From Clostridium sp. OF03-18AA (lineage in GTDB: Bacteria > Bacillota > Clostridia > Lachnospirales > Lachnospiraceae), in assembly GCF_003478035.1 (NCBI RefSeq), contig NZ_QUEP01000007.1, forward strand, positions 62,001-126,000: 64,000 bases of DNA. Direction: 5' to 3'. The notes beneath the pieces are model-generated. The model did no database searches. It saw only the letters and a list, made by a program, of their open reading frames with translations, and was not told the DNA's origin. Every line of letters starts with the position of its first letter. Within the stretch, counting starts at the first letter, position 1. A program made the translations under genes and the position numbers. Below, piece after piece: positions 44,884 through 55,833 of this stretch.

Positions 44884-45336
44884 ATGGAAATCGAACGCAA
44901 ATTTCTCGTCACGACACCTCCTGAAAACTATGGGTCCTTCCCTCTTCATGAGATCGAACAGGCATACCTCTGCACCGAACCTGTGGTGAGGATCCGGAAG
45001 GAAGATGACAACTACTACCTCACCTACAAATCCAAAGGACTTCTCGCGAGGGAAGAATATAATCTTCCGCTCACAAAAGAGGCCTACGCCCACCTGCTCA
45101 CAAAAGCGGACGGGAACGTCCTCACGAAAAAACGCTACCTGCTCCCTGTCCCGGGACGCGAGGATCTCACCGTGGAATTCGATGTCTTTGAAGGAAAATT
45201 CGCCGGACTCATGCTCGCGGAGATTGAGTTTTCCTCCGAGGAGGACGCAAAAGCCTTTCCTCCGCTCCCCTGGTTTGACCGGGATGTGACCTGGTCCGGA
45301 GAATACCAGAACAGCAAGCTTTCAAAAATGCCGTAA
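44884..45336 (+). CDS. CYTH domain protein
   Basis: A 150-residue CYTH (adenylate cyclase / thiamine triphosphatase) fold protein. The N-terminal signature EIERKFLV is present, followed by alternating basic and acidic tunnel strands (VRIRKEDDNYYLTYKSKG, EYNLPL, KKRYLLPV, TVEFDVFEGKFAGLMLAEIEF). Family members hydrolyse inorganic triphosphate or related compounds with divalent metals; substrate not determinable. AAAGGA precedes the ATG. Single gene, convergent with groEL. Confidence 0.92.
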   Translation: MEIERKFLVTTPPENYGSFPLHEIEQAYLCTEPVVRIRKEDDNYYLTYKSKGLLAREEYNLPLTKEAYAHLLTKADGNVLTKKRYLLPVPGREDLTVEFDVFEGKFAGLMLAEIEFSSEEDAKAFPPLPWFDRDVTWSGEYQNSKLSKMP

Positions 45337-45348
45337 CTTGTAAAAAAA

Positions 45349-45382
45349 GACCACCGACGGCCCAAAGAACCGCCGATGGTCT
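45349..45382. terminator. Bidirectional terminator between CYTH gene and groEL
   Basis: AAGACCACCGACGG pairs with CCGCCGATGGTCTT (two mismatches or wobbles). A run lies to the left and T-rich sequence to the right. Confidence 0.85.
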
Positions 45383-45420
45383 TATTTATTTTCATTCAGA
45401 TTGCACGGATCCGGAAGAAA

Positions 45421-47361
<1,941 letters not shown>

Positions 47362-47489
47362 TACTGACTCCTCCTTGTCATTTTACAAGCTCTTGTGACC
47401 GCTCTGTAATTTTCAGTCACAATTCTTTTTTTCTTTTATCTTATTCAGTCTGACTAAGGTCTTTTCCCTGACCCCTCGTCACAAATCAT

Positions 47490-47518
47490 GTTATAGCACA
47501 TGTTGTTAGCACTGTCAA
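47490..47518 (-). promoter_or_regulatory. groESL promoter
   Basis: On the minus strand TTGACA (47513-47518) and TATAAC (47490-47495) are 17 bp apart. The -35 falls inside the CIRCE spacer, so HrcA binding would block it. Confidence 0.9.
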
Positions 47519-47532
47519 GTCATGAGTGCTAA
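47506..47532. promoter_or_regulatory. CIRCE element (HrcA operator)
   Basis: TTAGCACTG-N9-GAGTGCTAA differs from the CIRCE consensus at one arm position. It is the binding site for the heat-shock repressor HrcA, whose gene is not in the window. Confidence 0.95.
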
Positions 47533-47839
47533 TTATTTTATGAAAAATTTGTGACCTATGAATTTTCTGCATTTTCCTCCGTCAATCGTTCAATATATAT
47601 CAATTTACGCGGAGAATCTTCATACAGACAAGCCTTCCGGGAATCTTCCTGTTACAGTAGGCGGGCATGGAATGTCCGTATACTGTAAAAACTTTTCATT
47701 GGTTTTATACATTTTTTTAACTTTTTTCATAATTATCTCTTTCTTTTTCCCATGAATTCGATTATGATTATAAATAGCAGACTGGCGGCTGCAGGCAGGA
47801 TCTTCGATCCTCTGGATGCAGCGGAAAGGAGAATGAACC

Positions 47840-48247
47840 ATGTCAAAAAAGAAATCAGGCCTTCTTATCGCATTTGGCGCGATGCTCGGCGGCGCAGTTG
47901 CGGCCGGTATCTCCTACTATCTGAAATTAAAATCCTTCAATGATGAGCTCGATCAGGATTTTCACGAATACGAGGAAGAAGATTCCCCTTCTGATGAAAA
48001 TGAAGAGAAAGCGGAAAATGCTCCGGAAAGAACTTATATTACGATCAACTCCGGAAAAGACGCAGAGACCGCCGATGATCCTGCAGCAGAAAAAAAAGAA
48101 GATCCCGATACAGCAGAATGTTCAGCAGCAGAGGGAACCTGCGAAACAGCAGCAGACAGCAGCTCTGCGGCAGAGGGATCTGCAGCAAATGAAAAAACAT
48201 CCTCCGTTGTAGTTGAGGACGATACGGAGGAAGGAAAAACTGAATGA
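47840..48247 (+). CDS. Small membrane-anchored protein with acidic tail
   Basis: A 135-residue protein. A short basic start (MSKKKS) and one membrane span (about residues 7-29, GLLIAFGAMLGGAVAAGISYYL, similar in style to YtxH-like proteins) are followed by about 100 residues dominated by Glu, Asp, Ala and Ser, probably disordered. AAAGGAGA precedes the ATG. Its stop overlaps the IclR start as ATGA, implying coupled translation. No family recognised with certainty. Confidence 0.75.
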   Translation: MSKKKSGLLIAFGAMLGGAVAAGISYYLKLKSFNDELDQDFHEYEEEDSPSDENEEKAENAPERTYITINSGKDAETADDPAAEKKEDPDTAECSAAEGTCETAADSSSAAEGSAANEKTSSVVVEDDTEEGKTE

Positions 48248-49011
48248 TACAAAGTCTTCTCCGCTCCATGGAGCTATTAGAAGTTTTGAAAGAAAAAAAC
48301 CGCAATTTCTCGATCGCGGAACTGGCGGAAGCGATGGAGCTTCCCCCAAGTACGGTACACCGGATCCTTCAGACATTCTGTGAGAAAAAGTATGTGATCC
48401 GCGATGACAGATCCCACACCTACCGGCTCGGTCCGGCACTTATTCCTTTAGGAAAGGCTGCCGCCAGAGGGATCCGTCTTCAGGATGCTGCCCACAGTAT
48501 CCTGACGCAGCTCGCAAAGCAGACAAAGGAGGACGCTTATCTCGTGATCCCGGTCGGCAATAAGGGCCTTGTGATCGAGAAAGTCGATGGTCCGAGCCAC
48601 TTAAAGGTCGTCGAGGAATTCGGCTACGAGATGTATATGCACTGCGGAGCGATCCGAAAGGTCCTCCTTGCATGGCAGACTCCGACCTTCATCGACGAAT
48701 ATTTCCGAACCATCATCATCCACGACCAGGCGTTCCCGCATGTCCGCCCGGATGATCTGCGCGAAGAGTTAAAAAAGATCCGCCAGGACGGCTACGCCAT
48801 TACCCGCGGAGAATATGTCAACGATGCTGTCGGGATCGGTGCCCCGGTCTTCAACTCTGAGGGCGAGCTTGCAGGTTCCATCGGCATTATTGCCCCGGAG
48901 ATCCGGATCGACTCTCCGGAACTTCTTGAGACCCAGAGAGATCTTGTCCAGTTTTATGCATCCGCCCTCTCCTCCGACCTCGGATACGAGAAGCACGATG
49001 TATTTCAATAG
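48244..49011 (+). CDS. IclR family transcriptional regulator
   Basis: A 255-residue regulator. The N-terminal winged helix (about 1-65) has FSIAELAEAMELPPSTVHRILQTFCEKKYV. The C-terminal effector domain carries LGPALIPLG, LAKQTKEDAYLVIPVGNKGLVIEKV and GEYVNDAVGIGAPVFNSEGELAGSIGI. Such proteins sense small carboxylic or aromatic ligands. Its partner gene is the acidic membrane protein upstream, and no catabolic genes adjoin it, so the target is unclear. Confidence 0.93.
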   Translation: MIQSLLRSMELLEVLKEKNRNFSIAELAEAMELPPSTVHRILQTFCEKKYVIRDDRSHTYRLGPALIPLGKAAARGIRLQDAAHSILTQLAKQTKEDAYLVIPVGNKGLVIEKVDGPSHLKVVEEFGYEMYMHCGAIRKVLLAWQTPTFIDEYFRTIIIHDQAFPHVRPDDLREELKKIRQDGYAITRGEYVNDAVGIGAPVFNSEGELAGSIGIIAPEIRIDSPELLETQRDLVQFYASALSSDLGYEKHDVFQ

Positions 49012-49027
49012 TCACTTTTGAATCTTC

Positions 49028-49055
49028 GGGATATACATTTTCAAATGTATATCCC
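49028..49055. terminator. Bidirectional terminator between iclR and mocR genes
   Basis: A perfect 13-bp stem (49028-49040 with 49043-49055) with a 2-base loop and a T run on the plus strand, between two convergent regulators. Confidence 0.93.
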
Positions 49056-49083
49056 TTTTTGTATCTTTTCCTCTATCCTTTTT

Positions 49084-50526
49084 TCACTTCAGCGCTTCGC
49101 GCAAAAGTTCCACGCCCTTCCGGATCTCCTCTTCTGTAAGTCCTGCATACCCAAGAACGATCGTGTGGGATTCCTTTGCCCGCCTTTCTTCCATACAAAA
49201 TCCGGACAGACCGTAGACGCGGACCTTTTTTTCTTCTGCCTTCGCTAAAAGCGCCTGTTCCGCTTCACCCTTTCTGTCGGTCAGAAGAACATGAAGTCCC
49301 GCGTATTCCCCCTTGATCTCGAACCGTTTTTCCAATGGTTTTAATGCACCAAGGAGTACATCATGCTTTCCCTTGTAGATCTCGCGCATCCTGTTCAGAT
49401 GGCGCTCGAAATATCCCCCGGAAATAAAATTCGCCAGGATCCTCTGATCGACTCTGGATACCGTCGAGGAATAAAATCTTCCCTTTTTGCGGTATACGGA
49501 AAGCAGACTTTCCGGAAGCACCATGTATCCCACACGGATCGCAGGGGCGATAGCCTTCGAAAAGGTTCCCATATACACGACCGAACCCGTCTGATCCATC
49601 CCCTGGAGCGCCGGGATCGGTTTTCCCTTATACCGGAATTCACTGTCATAGTCATCCTCGATCAGATACCTTCCGGGAAGCTCCCCCGCCCAGGATAAAA
49701 GCTCCTGCCTCCGCTTTACCGGCATCACGATCCCTGTCGGGAACTGGTGGGACGGCATCACATACGCGGCCTGCGCAGTCTGATCCTCAAGCTCCTTTAC
49801 ACAGAATCCATTCTTATCGATCCCCACCGGCAGGACTTTATGCCCCACGCCGGATAATACCCGGTACGCCTGTCGGTAAGTGGGATCTTCCATTGCGATC
49901 ACTGCATCTTTTCCGAGCAGCTGGGAGAGCAGCATCAGAAGATATTCGTTTCCCGCTCCGATGATGATCTGGGATGCATCGCAGTTCACGCCGCGCGCCG
50001 CATGGAGATATTCCCGGATCGCCTCCCTGAGGATCAGGTCTCCCTGCGGATCCCCCTTCAAAAAAAGATCCCGGTCCTCCTCCTTCAGGACAGCACGGCT
50101 GATCTTTCTCCAGGTCGCATAGGGAAAGCCCTCCAGGTCGATCCCGCGCGGGGAAAAATCCACTTCCATTTTTTCCGAAAAGAGCTGCTCCCCGGCATTT
50201 TCCTGTTCCATGCCGGAGGACAGCTCTCTTTTCTGATCCGTTCTGGCAACGGCAGACCGCGCCACCGGAGGAAAAATTCCGTCCAGTGACGCCGCAAAAT
50301 AACCCTTTCGCGGAACTGCCTCAAGATAACCTTCCGACACCAGCTGCTCATACGCAAGCTGCGTCGTACTCCTGCTGACCTTAAGGCTCTTCGCAAGATC
50401 CCTGGATGAAGGGAGCTGCTTTTCCGGTCTTATATTGCCTTTTCGGATCTCATCTTTGATATATTGATAGATCTGTTCATACAGAGGCCTGTCCCCCTGT
50501 ACATTTAACGGTACGATCAATTCCAT
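49084..50526 (-). CDS. MocR/PdxR-type regulator (GntR helix-turn-helix plus aminotransferase domain)
   Basis: A 480-residue fusion. The GntR winged helix (about 10-80) has PLYEQIYQYIKDEIRKGNIRPEKQLPSSRDLAKSLKVSRSTTQLAYEQLVSEGYL. The fold-I PLP domain (about 125-475) has SHQFPTG, EDDYDSEFRY and TFSKAIAPAIRVGYM, whose Lys would hold PLP. No pdxS/pdxT or GABA genes are adjacent, so vitamin B6, GABA or amino-acid control cannot be chosen between. Monocistronic, seven bases downstream of glnS. Confidence 0.93.
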   Translation of the reverse strand: MELIVPLNVQGDRPLYEQIYQYIKDEIRKGNIRPEKQLPSSRDLAKSLKVSRSTTQLAYEQLVSEGYLEAVPRKGYFAASLDGIFPPVARSAVARTDQKRELSSGMEQENAGEQLFSEKMEVDFSPRGIDLEGFPYATWRKISRAVLKEEDRDLFLKGDPQGDLILREAIREYLHAARGVNCDASQIIIGAGNEYLLMLLSQLLGKDAVIAMEDPTYRQAYRVLSGVGHKVLPVGIDKNGFCVKELEDQTAQAAYVMPSHQFPTGIVMPVKRRQELLSWAGELPGRYLIEDDYDSEFRYKGKPIPALQGMDQTGSVVYMGTFSKAIAPAIRVGYMVLPESLLSVYRKKGRFYSSTVSRVDQRILANFISGGYFERHLNRMREIYKGKHDVLLGALKPLEKRFEIKGEYAGLHVLLTDRKGEAEQALLAKAEEKKVRVYGLSGFCMEERRAKESHTIVLGYAGLTEEEIRKGVELLREALK

Positions 50527-50532
50527 AAATCT

Positions 50533-52221
50533 TTATTTCGGAAGCTTGAAGGAGCTCTTTAAGGAAACGATACGGTTGTATACCGGCTTTCCTTCCTCGC
50601 TGTCCTTGCAGTCTACACAGTAATAACCGTTTCTCATAAACTGGAAGCTGTCGTAAGCCTTTGCCTCCATGAGCTTCGGCTCTACATATGCGGTCGTGAC
50701 GGTCTTGGAGTTCGGATTTAAGTTCAGGGTTCCGTCTGCGTTCAGCTTTCCTTTTTCCTCATCCACGATATTCTCATAGAGACGGCACTCGACTTTTCCG
50801 GCTGTCGGAACAGATACCCAGTGGATCGTTCCTTTTACCTTTCTTCCGGTAAATCCGGAACCGCTCTTTGTCTCTGGATCGTATGTGCAGTGGATCACTG
50901 TCACATTTCCGTTTTCATCCTTCTCAACACCGGTACATGTCACGAAGTAAGCTCCCATGAGACGCACTTCATTGCCCGGGAAGAGGCGGAAATACTTCTT
51001 CGGCGGATTCTCCATGAAGTCCTCGCGCTCGATGTAGAGTTCTCTTGAGAACGGAACCTCACGCTCGCCCATCTCCGGATTTTCAAGGTTGTTCGGGATA
51101 CTTAACATCTCGGTCTGTCCTTCCGGATAGTTGTCGATCACGAGTTTGACCGGATCAAGAACAGCCATCATTCTCGGGCGTTTTAACTTCAGGTCCTCAC
51201 GGATGCAGTACTCCAGCATCGCATAGTCGACGGAGCTGTTTGCCTTGGAAACACCGACGAGATCCACGAACATTCTTAAAGATTCCGGTGTATATCCTCT
51301 TCTTCTGAGAGCAGCGATCGTAACAAGACGCGGGTCATCCCAGCCGTCCACGATCCCGTCCTCAACGAGTTTTTTAATGTAACGTTTTCCGGTTACAACG
51401 TTTGTCAGGTACATCTTTGCGAACTCGATCTGACGAGGCGGATTCTCAAATTCACATTCTCTTACGACCCAGTCGTAGAGAGGTCTGTGATCCTCAAATT
51501 CCAGAGTACAGATGGAGTGTGTGATGTGCTCGACTGCGTCCTCGATCGGATGAGCGAAGTCGTACATCGGGTAGATGCACCACTTGTCTCCCGTGTTGTG
51601 GTGTGTCATATGGGCAACACGATAGAGGACCGGATCACGCATGTTGATGTTCGGGGATGCCATATCGATCTTCGCACGGAGAACCTTCTCACCGTCCTTG
51701 TACATACCGTTCTTCATGTTTTCGAATAACTGGAGGTTCTCCTCGATCGAACGGTCACGGTACGGGCTGTTTTTACCCGGTGTTGTGAAGTCACCGCGGT
51801 ACTCCTTGATCTGGTCAGCAGAAAGATCGCAGACAAACGCTTTTCCCTTTTTGATCAGCTTTACTGCACACTCATACATTGTGTCGAAGTAGTTGGAAGC
51901 AAAGAACAATCTGTCCTCAAAGTCAGCGCCAAGCCACTTTACATCCTCTGTGATCGACTGTACAAACTCCGTTTTTTCCTTCGTCGGGTTTGTATCATCG
52001 AAACGAAGATTAAACTTTCCGCCATACTCTTTTGCGAGACCGGAGTTTAAGATGATCGATTTTGCATGTCCGATATGAAGGTAGCCGTTCGGCTCCGGTG
52101 GGAACCGGGTCTGGACATGGTCATATACTCCTTCCGCAAGATCTTTATCAATTTCCTGCTCGATAAAGTTTTTGGAAACTACTTCTTTTGTTTCCTCAGC
52201 CGGTGTCATATTCTCAGCCAT
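50533..52221 (-). CDS. glnS: Glutaminyl-tRNA synthetase
   Basis: A 562-residue class Ib synthetase. [15 protein letters not shown] (HIGH at residues 49-52) and [24 protein letters not shown] are clear, and the C-terminal beta-barrel anticodon domain is complete. At the place where Escherichia coli GlnRS has the MSKRK loop, this protein reads VTGKR (276-280). The start at 52221 follows TGGAGG. It charges tRNA-Gln directly. The mocR gene follows with almost no gap and may be co-transcribed. Confidence 0.97.
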   Translation of the reverse strand: MAENMTPAEETKEVVSKNFIEQEIDKDLAEGVYDHVQTRFPPEPNGYLHIGHAKSIILNSGLAKEYGGKFNLRFDDTNPTKEKTEFVQSITEDVKWLGADFEDRLFFASNYFDTMYECAVKLIKKGKAFVCDLSADQIKEYRGDFTTPGKNSPYRDRSIEENLQLFENMKNGMYKDGEKVLRAKIDMASPNINMRDPVLYRVAHMTHHNTGDKWCIYPMYDFAHPIEDAVEHITHSICTLEFEDHRPLYDWVVRECEFENPPRQIEFAKMYLTNVVTGKRYIKKLVEDGIVDGWDDPRLVTIAALRRRGYTPESLRMFVDLVGVSKANSSVDYAMLEYCIREDLKLKRPRMMAVLDPVKLVIDNYPEGQTEMLSIPNNLENPEMGEREVPFSRELYIEREDFMENPPKKYFRLFPGNEVRLMGAYFVTCTGVEKDENGNVTVIHCTYDPETKSGSGFTGRKVKGTIHWVSVPTAGKVECRLYENIVDEEKGKLNADGTLNLNPNSKTVTTAYVEPKLMEAKAYDSFQFMRNGYYCVDCKDSEEGKPVYNRIVSLKSSFKLPK

Positions 52222-52331
52222 ATCAATTTCCTCCATTTCGTTTTTTCAATAACATGCCCGTACATCCTTCTATTTTCAATTTCCGCCGTATTTCCTTTTC
52301 CGGCAGGATCAGATATCGAACTGTTATAGAT

Positions 52332-52361
52332 ATAATACTAAATATTAGCACACTTTATCAA
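52332..52361 (-). promoter_or_regulatory. glnS promoter
   Basis: TTGATA (52356-52361) and TATTAT (52332-52337) on the minus strand are 18 bp apart, about 110 bases before the start. No T-box signature is visible in the leader. The 360-base divergent gap otherwise holds only the kinase promoter. Confidence 0.7.
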
Positions 52362-52499
52362 AGAATTAAAGGGGAAATTTTACAGGATTTACATCCTTGA
52401 CTATGTTATCTTTCCTTTTTACCGGCAGGAATCTTCTGAACCGAAATTTCTGCCAATGAAAAAGGGTGAAAATTATTGACTGAAAATGTAGAAAATCCT

Positions 52500-52528
52500 T
52501 TGACGAATCTGTATTCAGGGATTATACT
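52500..52528 (+). promoter_or_regulatory. Promoter of PfkB-type kinase gene
   Basis: TTGACG (52500-52505) and TATACT (52523-52528) are 17 bp apart, about 55 bases before the start codon. Confidence 0.8.
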
Positions 52529-52581
52529 GTCCTTATAACCTGCTAAATTTTTCACAATATATAAAATCCGGAGGAAATGAT

Positions 52582-53604
52582 ATGGACAAGAATTCTTTCG
52601 ATCTGATAACATTTGGTGAGATCATGCTGCGCCTTTCCCCGCCGCGTCATGCCCGCATCGTCGATGGCGATATCTTCGAAAAGCGTGCCGGCGGAGCGGA
52701 ACTCAATGTTGCTTCCGGCGTTGCCCTTTTAGGACTTCGTACCGGTATCGTTTCCAAACTTCCGCAGAATGAGCTCGGAACCTTCATTAAAAACAGGATC
52801 CGTTTTGTCGGCGTATCCGATGACTATCTCGTCTATGACGACACACCGGACGCAAGACTAGGACTCTACTATTACGAGATGGGCGCTGCCCCGAGAAAGC
52901 CTACGATCGTCTATGACCGCCATCAGGCTTCCGTCACGAGGATCAAAATGAGCGAGATCCCGGATGACATCTACCACTCCGCGAGAATGTTCCACACGAG
53001 CGGAATTTCGTTAGCGCTCTGTCAGAACATGCAGAATGTTGCTGTGGAGCTGATCCGCCGATTCAAGGCCGCTGGAGCAACGATCTCCTTCGATGTCAAC
53101 TACCGCGCGAACCTCTGGAGTGAGGAAGATGCCAGAAAGACGATCGAGGAGATCCTTCCGCTCGTCGATGTGCTCTTTGTCTCCGAGGAGACAAGCCGCC
53201 GGATGTTCAAAAAGACCGGTGACCTGAAGGAGATCATGAAGAGCTATGCCACTGATTATGGCGTAAAGATCGTTGCCACCACCCAGCGCACGGTCATCAG
53301 CCCGAGAAAACACAACTTCACTTCGATCGTCTACGACGCACGCTCTGATAAATTTTACACAGAGGCGCCTTACAACGACATCGATGTCATCGACCGGATC
53401 GGTTCCGGTGACGCCTATGTGGCCGGTGTCCTCTTTGGACTCTTAAAATACGGCGACCCTGAAAAGGCCATGCAGTTCGGAAATGCCACATCGAGCGTCA
53501 AAAACACGGTACCCGGCGATCTTCCGTCCTCCGATTTCAAAGAGATCGACCGGATCATCCGCGAACATCATTCCACAGGTCCGGTAAGTGAGATGAACCG
53601 GTAA
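52582..53604 (+). CDS. PfkB family sugar kinase (2-dehydro-3-deoxygluconokinase-like)
   Basis: A 340-residue ribokinase-fold enzyme. The N-terminal motif is AGGAELNVASGVALLGLRTG, and the ATP/anion-hole motif near the C-terminus is DRIGSGDAYVAGVLFGL with the catalytic Asp. GEIMLRLSPP at the start and the GLYYYEMGA segment resemble KDG kinases. GGAGG precedes the ATG. It is monocistronic, with its own promoter and terminator. No aldolase or hexuronate genes adjoin it, so the substrate (2-keto-3-deoxygluconate or another sugar acid) is not proven. Confidence 0.9.
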   Translation: MDKNSFDLITFGEIMLRLSPPRHARIVDGDIFEKRAGGAELNVASGVALLGLRTGIVSKLPQNELGTFIKNRIRFVGVSDDYLVYDDTPDARLGLYYYEMGAAPRKPTIVYDRHQASVTRIKMSEIPDDIYHSARMFHTSGISLALCQNMQNVAVELIRRFKAAGATISFDVNYRANLWSEEDARKTIEEILPLVDVLFVSEETSRRMFKKTGDLKEIMKSYATDYGVKIVATTQRTVISPRKHNFTSIVYDARSDKFYTEAPYNDIDVIDRIGSGDAYVAGVLFGLLKYGDPEKAMQFGNATSSVKNTVPGDLPSSDFKEIDRIIREHHSTGPVSEMNR

Positions 53605-53640
53605 GAAACAGCTGATTTTATCACATAAAACTTTTTGCAC

Positions 53641-53678
53641 AAAAAGGTCTGAGTCTTTAATGCTGCTCAGACCTTTTT
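53641..53678. terminator. Terminator after PfkB kinase gene
   Basis: AAAAAGGTCTGAG / CTCAGACCTTTTT, a perfect 13-bp stem with flanking T run; works in both directions. Confidence 0.94.
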
Positions 53679-53700
53679 TATTCTATCATTCTCCATGTAC

Positions 53701-53806
53701 ACAACGTTTAAGCCGATCAGGCAAGTGAAAACACGCTTCGCGAGTTTCCCCTTGTTATCGCGACAGTCGCCAGAATCTCGCGCAAGCGCGGACTTTGGCT
53801 CGTTGT
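53701..53806. repeat. Imperfect palindromic region
   Basis: Outer ends ACAACG / CGTTGT (extended by AGCC / GGCT), an inner CGCGAG / CTCGCG pair and a small CGCGC-AA-GCGCG hairpin. It lies between the kinase terminator and the end of the cohesin-protein gene. Perhaps a degenerate member of the palindromic repeats seen elsewhere. Confidence 0.4.
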
Positions 53807-53819
53807 TTTTTACATTTCC

Positions 53820-55682
53820 TTACAGATCCAGATCGATGAACTCGAAGCCATCATCATTCTCTGTCTTCTTATCAGGAGCTGCTTTCGCGGCTTCCGCTTC
53901 CTTCGCAAGATTTCTCGACAGATCTTTTTCCACATCTGCGACATTCTTTCTGACAGGTCTTTCCGGTCTCTCCGGTGCTGCTGTTCCGGTTTCTGCGGAA
54001 GGTCTTTCCGTTCTTACCGTTTCACGGGTTTGTACCGCCGGACGGCGTGTCTGTGCAGCCGGCTGTCTTCTGCGCGGCGCTTCTTCCTCTTCCTCATACG
54101 GAAGTGTTTCTGTGCGGGCAGCCGGTCTTGCGGCCGGTCTTCTCTCCGGTGCTTTCGCCGTCATTCCGGACTTTTTCGCTGTCTGCTTCCCGGACTTTCT
54201 GTTTTTCCGTCCGTCTTCGTAGTCATCATATTCGTCATCGTATCTGTCGCGGCCCGGGTTCTTCGGTGCCTTCGGCTTTCTGAGCAGAAGAACGACCACA
54301 ATGATCACTAAGATAATGCAGAGTGCAAAGAGTCCGATCACAAAGAATCCGCGAATCTCATAGTCCTTTAACAGACTGTTGTAATCCTCCGCAACCTTTA
54401 AGTACTTGCTGCGCGCATCTGCCGCATCCGGATCCTGGAAATAACGCTGGAGCGTCATCTCTTTCTGATCATAGCGGTAGAAGCCTTCATCGCCATTTTC
54501 ATTCCGGCCATAGACTACACAGTATTCCGGAGCAGAATCTCCGCTGTCCTTCCAGATCCAGCCGTGAACCGTATGATCTCCGATATCGATGGTGCACTCG
54601 GCAAATCCATCCGGAAGAGCTGTTCCCTCAGGGATGCACTCAGGAGGAAGAACGACAACCGTCTTCTCCGCCATCTTGACGACCACATATGCGGATAATG
54701 TTCCGGTCTCACTGTTGTATACAAAGAAATCTCCCTTGCCGGTATCATCGGTCATGTAAAGCAGGGTCATTCCGGAATCATCTGTCGCTGCCTTTACGGT
54801 TCTTCCCTCATACTCGATCTCCGTCGCAGTAAAGCCTGACGGGAGTTCCGAATCATCAAAGGTATCCGCAACCGTCCAGTTGCCTTCCTCGCCGACAACA
54901 CCGCCGCTTGTCTCAGTGGAATCCGCAGTTGTCTCCTCATCGGAAGATGCCGCATCGTCAGACTTTGTCACAACGATCGTGTACGTCTTTGTTGTCTCCC
55001 CGTCTTCCGCCGTAACGGTACAGGTGATCGTGTTCTCCCCGTCCTGAAGATCATCGTTTCCGCTGATGGCAACCTTTGCAGCTCCATCTTTTGCAGGTGC
55101 ACTGACCGTTACGGAAGTCACATCGCTGGAAACCGCAGCCGTGTACTCCGTAACATCGGCGGAGAACGCCGGTTTCAGCGTACCAGGTGAGATTTCAAGG
55201 GATGACAGGGACGCATCTTTGGAGGAAGACGCCGCCGCATTGATCTTCACGGAAGCACTTCCGACATGGTCAAGTGTTACAGCCTTGGAATCTGCATCAT
55301 AAACCTCCTGGGATGTCACCGTGATGGAGGAAGTTCCCGCCTTTAAGGCATTAAATTTCAGTGTAAAACTGAATACCTTCTGGTCTGCGGCTTCCGCAGA
55401 ACCGGTCACGCGGACCGAACCGGCGCCGCCGTTTGCATTTGTTCCGCTGACAAATTCAAGGGCATCCGCATCATACTGGAGCATCACGTCCGAGGAACCG
55501 AGAGCTCCGTCCGAAGTGATCTTCATCGTGACAGATACCTGATCTCCCACCGAAGCGGTCGGGTCGGAAAATGAGAGTTTCCCGGAGGCCGCAAAAGAGA
55601 CCATGGATCCTGCCGGCAGCAGCATGACCATCAGAGCGAACGCCAGCAGTCCTGCCGCCAGTTTTTTCATACATTGTTTCAT
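53820..55682 (-). CDS. Cohesin-domain membrane protein with cadherin-like domain
   Basis: A 620-residue surface protein. A signal peptide (about 1-32) precedes a cohesin-type beta-sandwich (about 34-150, KLSFSDPTASVGDQVSVTMKI, LQYDADALEFVSG, FTLKFNALKAGTSSITVTS). A cadherin-like beta-sandwich domain follows (about 155-242, LSSLEISPGTLKPAFSADVTEYTAAV ... TYTIVVTK), then an extracellular region with no recognised family. A membrane span lies at about 445-468. A 150-residue, Arg/Pro/Glu-rich cytosolic tail ends DDGFEFIDLDL. AGGAGA precedes the ATG. It follows the glucosaminidase gene by 151 bases and is probably co-transcribed. Its cohesin might bind a dockerin partner or act as a plain adhesion module. 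Confidence 0.87.
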   Translation of the reverse strand: MKQCMKKLAAGLLAFALMVMLLPAGSMVSFAASGKLSFSDPTASVGDQVSVTMKITSDGALGSSDVMLQYDADALEFVSGTNANGGAGSVRVTGSAEAADQKVFSFTLKFNALKAGTSSITVTSQEVYDADSKAVTLDHVGSASVKINAAASSSKDASLSSLEISPGTLKPAFSADVTEYTAAVSSDVTSVTVSAPAKDGAAKVAISGNDDLQDGENTITCTVTAEDGETTKTYTIVVTKSDDAASSDEETTADSTETSGGVVGEEGNWTVADTFDDSELPSGFTATEIEYEGRTVKAATDDSGMTLLYMTDDTGKGDFFVYNSETGTLSAYVVVKMAEKTVVVLPPECIPEGTALPDGFAECTIDIGDHTVHGWIWKDSGDSAPEYCVVYGRNENGDEGFYRYDQKEMTLQRYFQDPDAADARSKYLKVAEDYNSLLKDYEIRGFFVIGLFALCIILVIIVVVLLLRKPKAPKNPGRDRYDDEYDDYEDGRKNRKSGKQTAKKSGMTAKAPERRPAARPAARTETLPYEEEEEAPRRRQPAAQTRRPAVQTRETVRTERPSAETGTAAPERPERPVRKNVADVEKDLSRNLAKEAEAAKAAPDKKTENDDGFEFIDLDL

Positions 55683-55833
55683 ATTCTTCTCCTATTCCAG
55701 CTCATTCAGACAAATACCTGATCTCCTGCCCGCAAAGGCAACGGGTAAATCACGGTCCCTGTCAGAATAAGCTCCTATATCATCTTGATCCAGGCATAGT
55801 CTTTCCAGAAACAGACCTGTAATACGTTTTGTT

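Noticed and set aside
47558..47755. Possible 65-codon hydrophobic gene downstream of CIRCE on the plus strand
   Set aside because: No ribosome site, A+T-rich intergenic sequence, and the hydrophobic end comes from a T-rich run.
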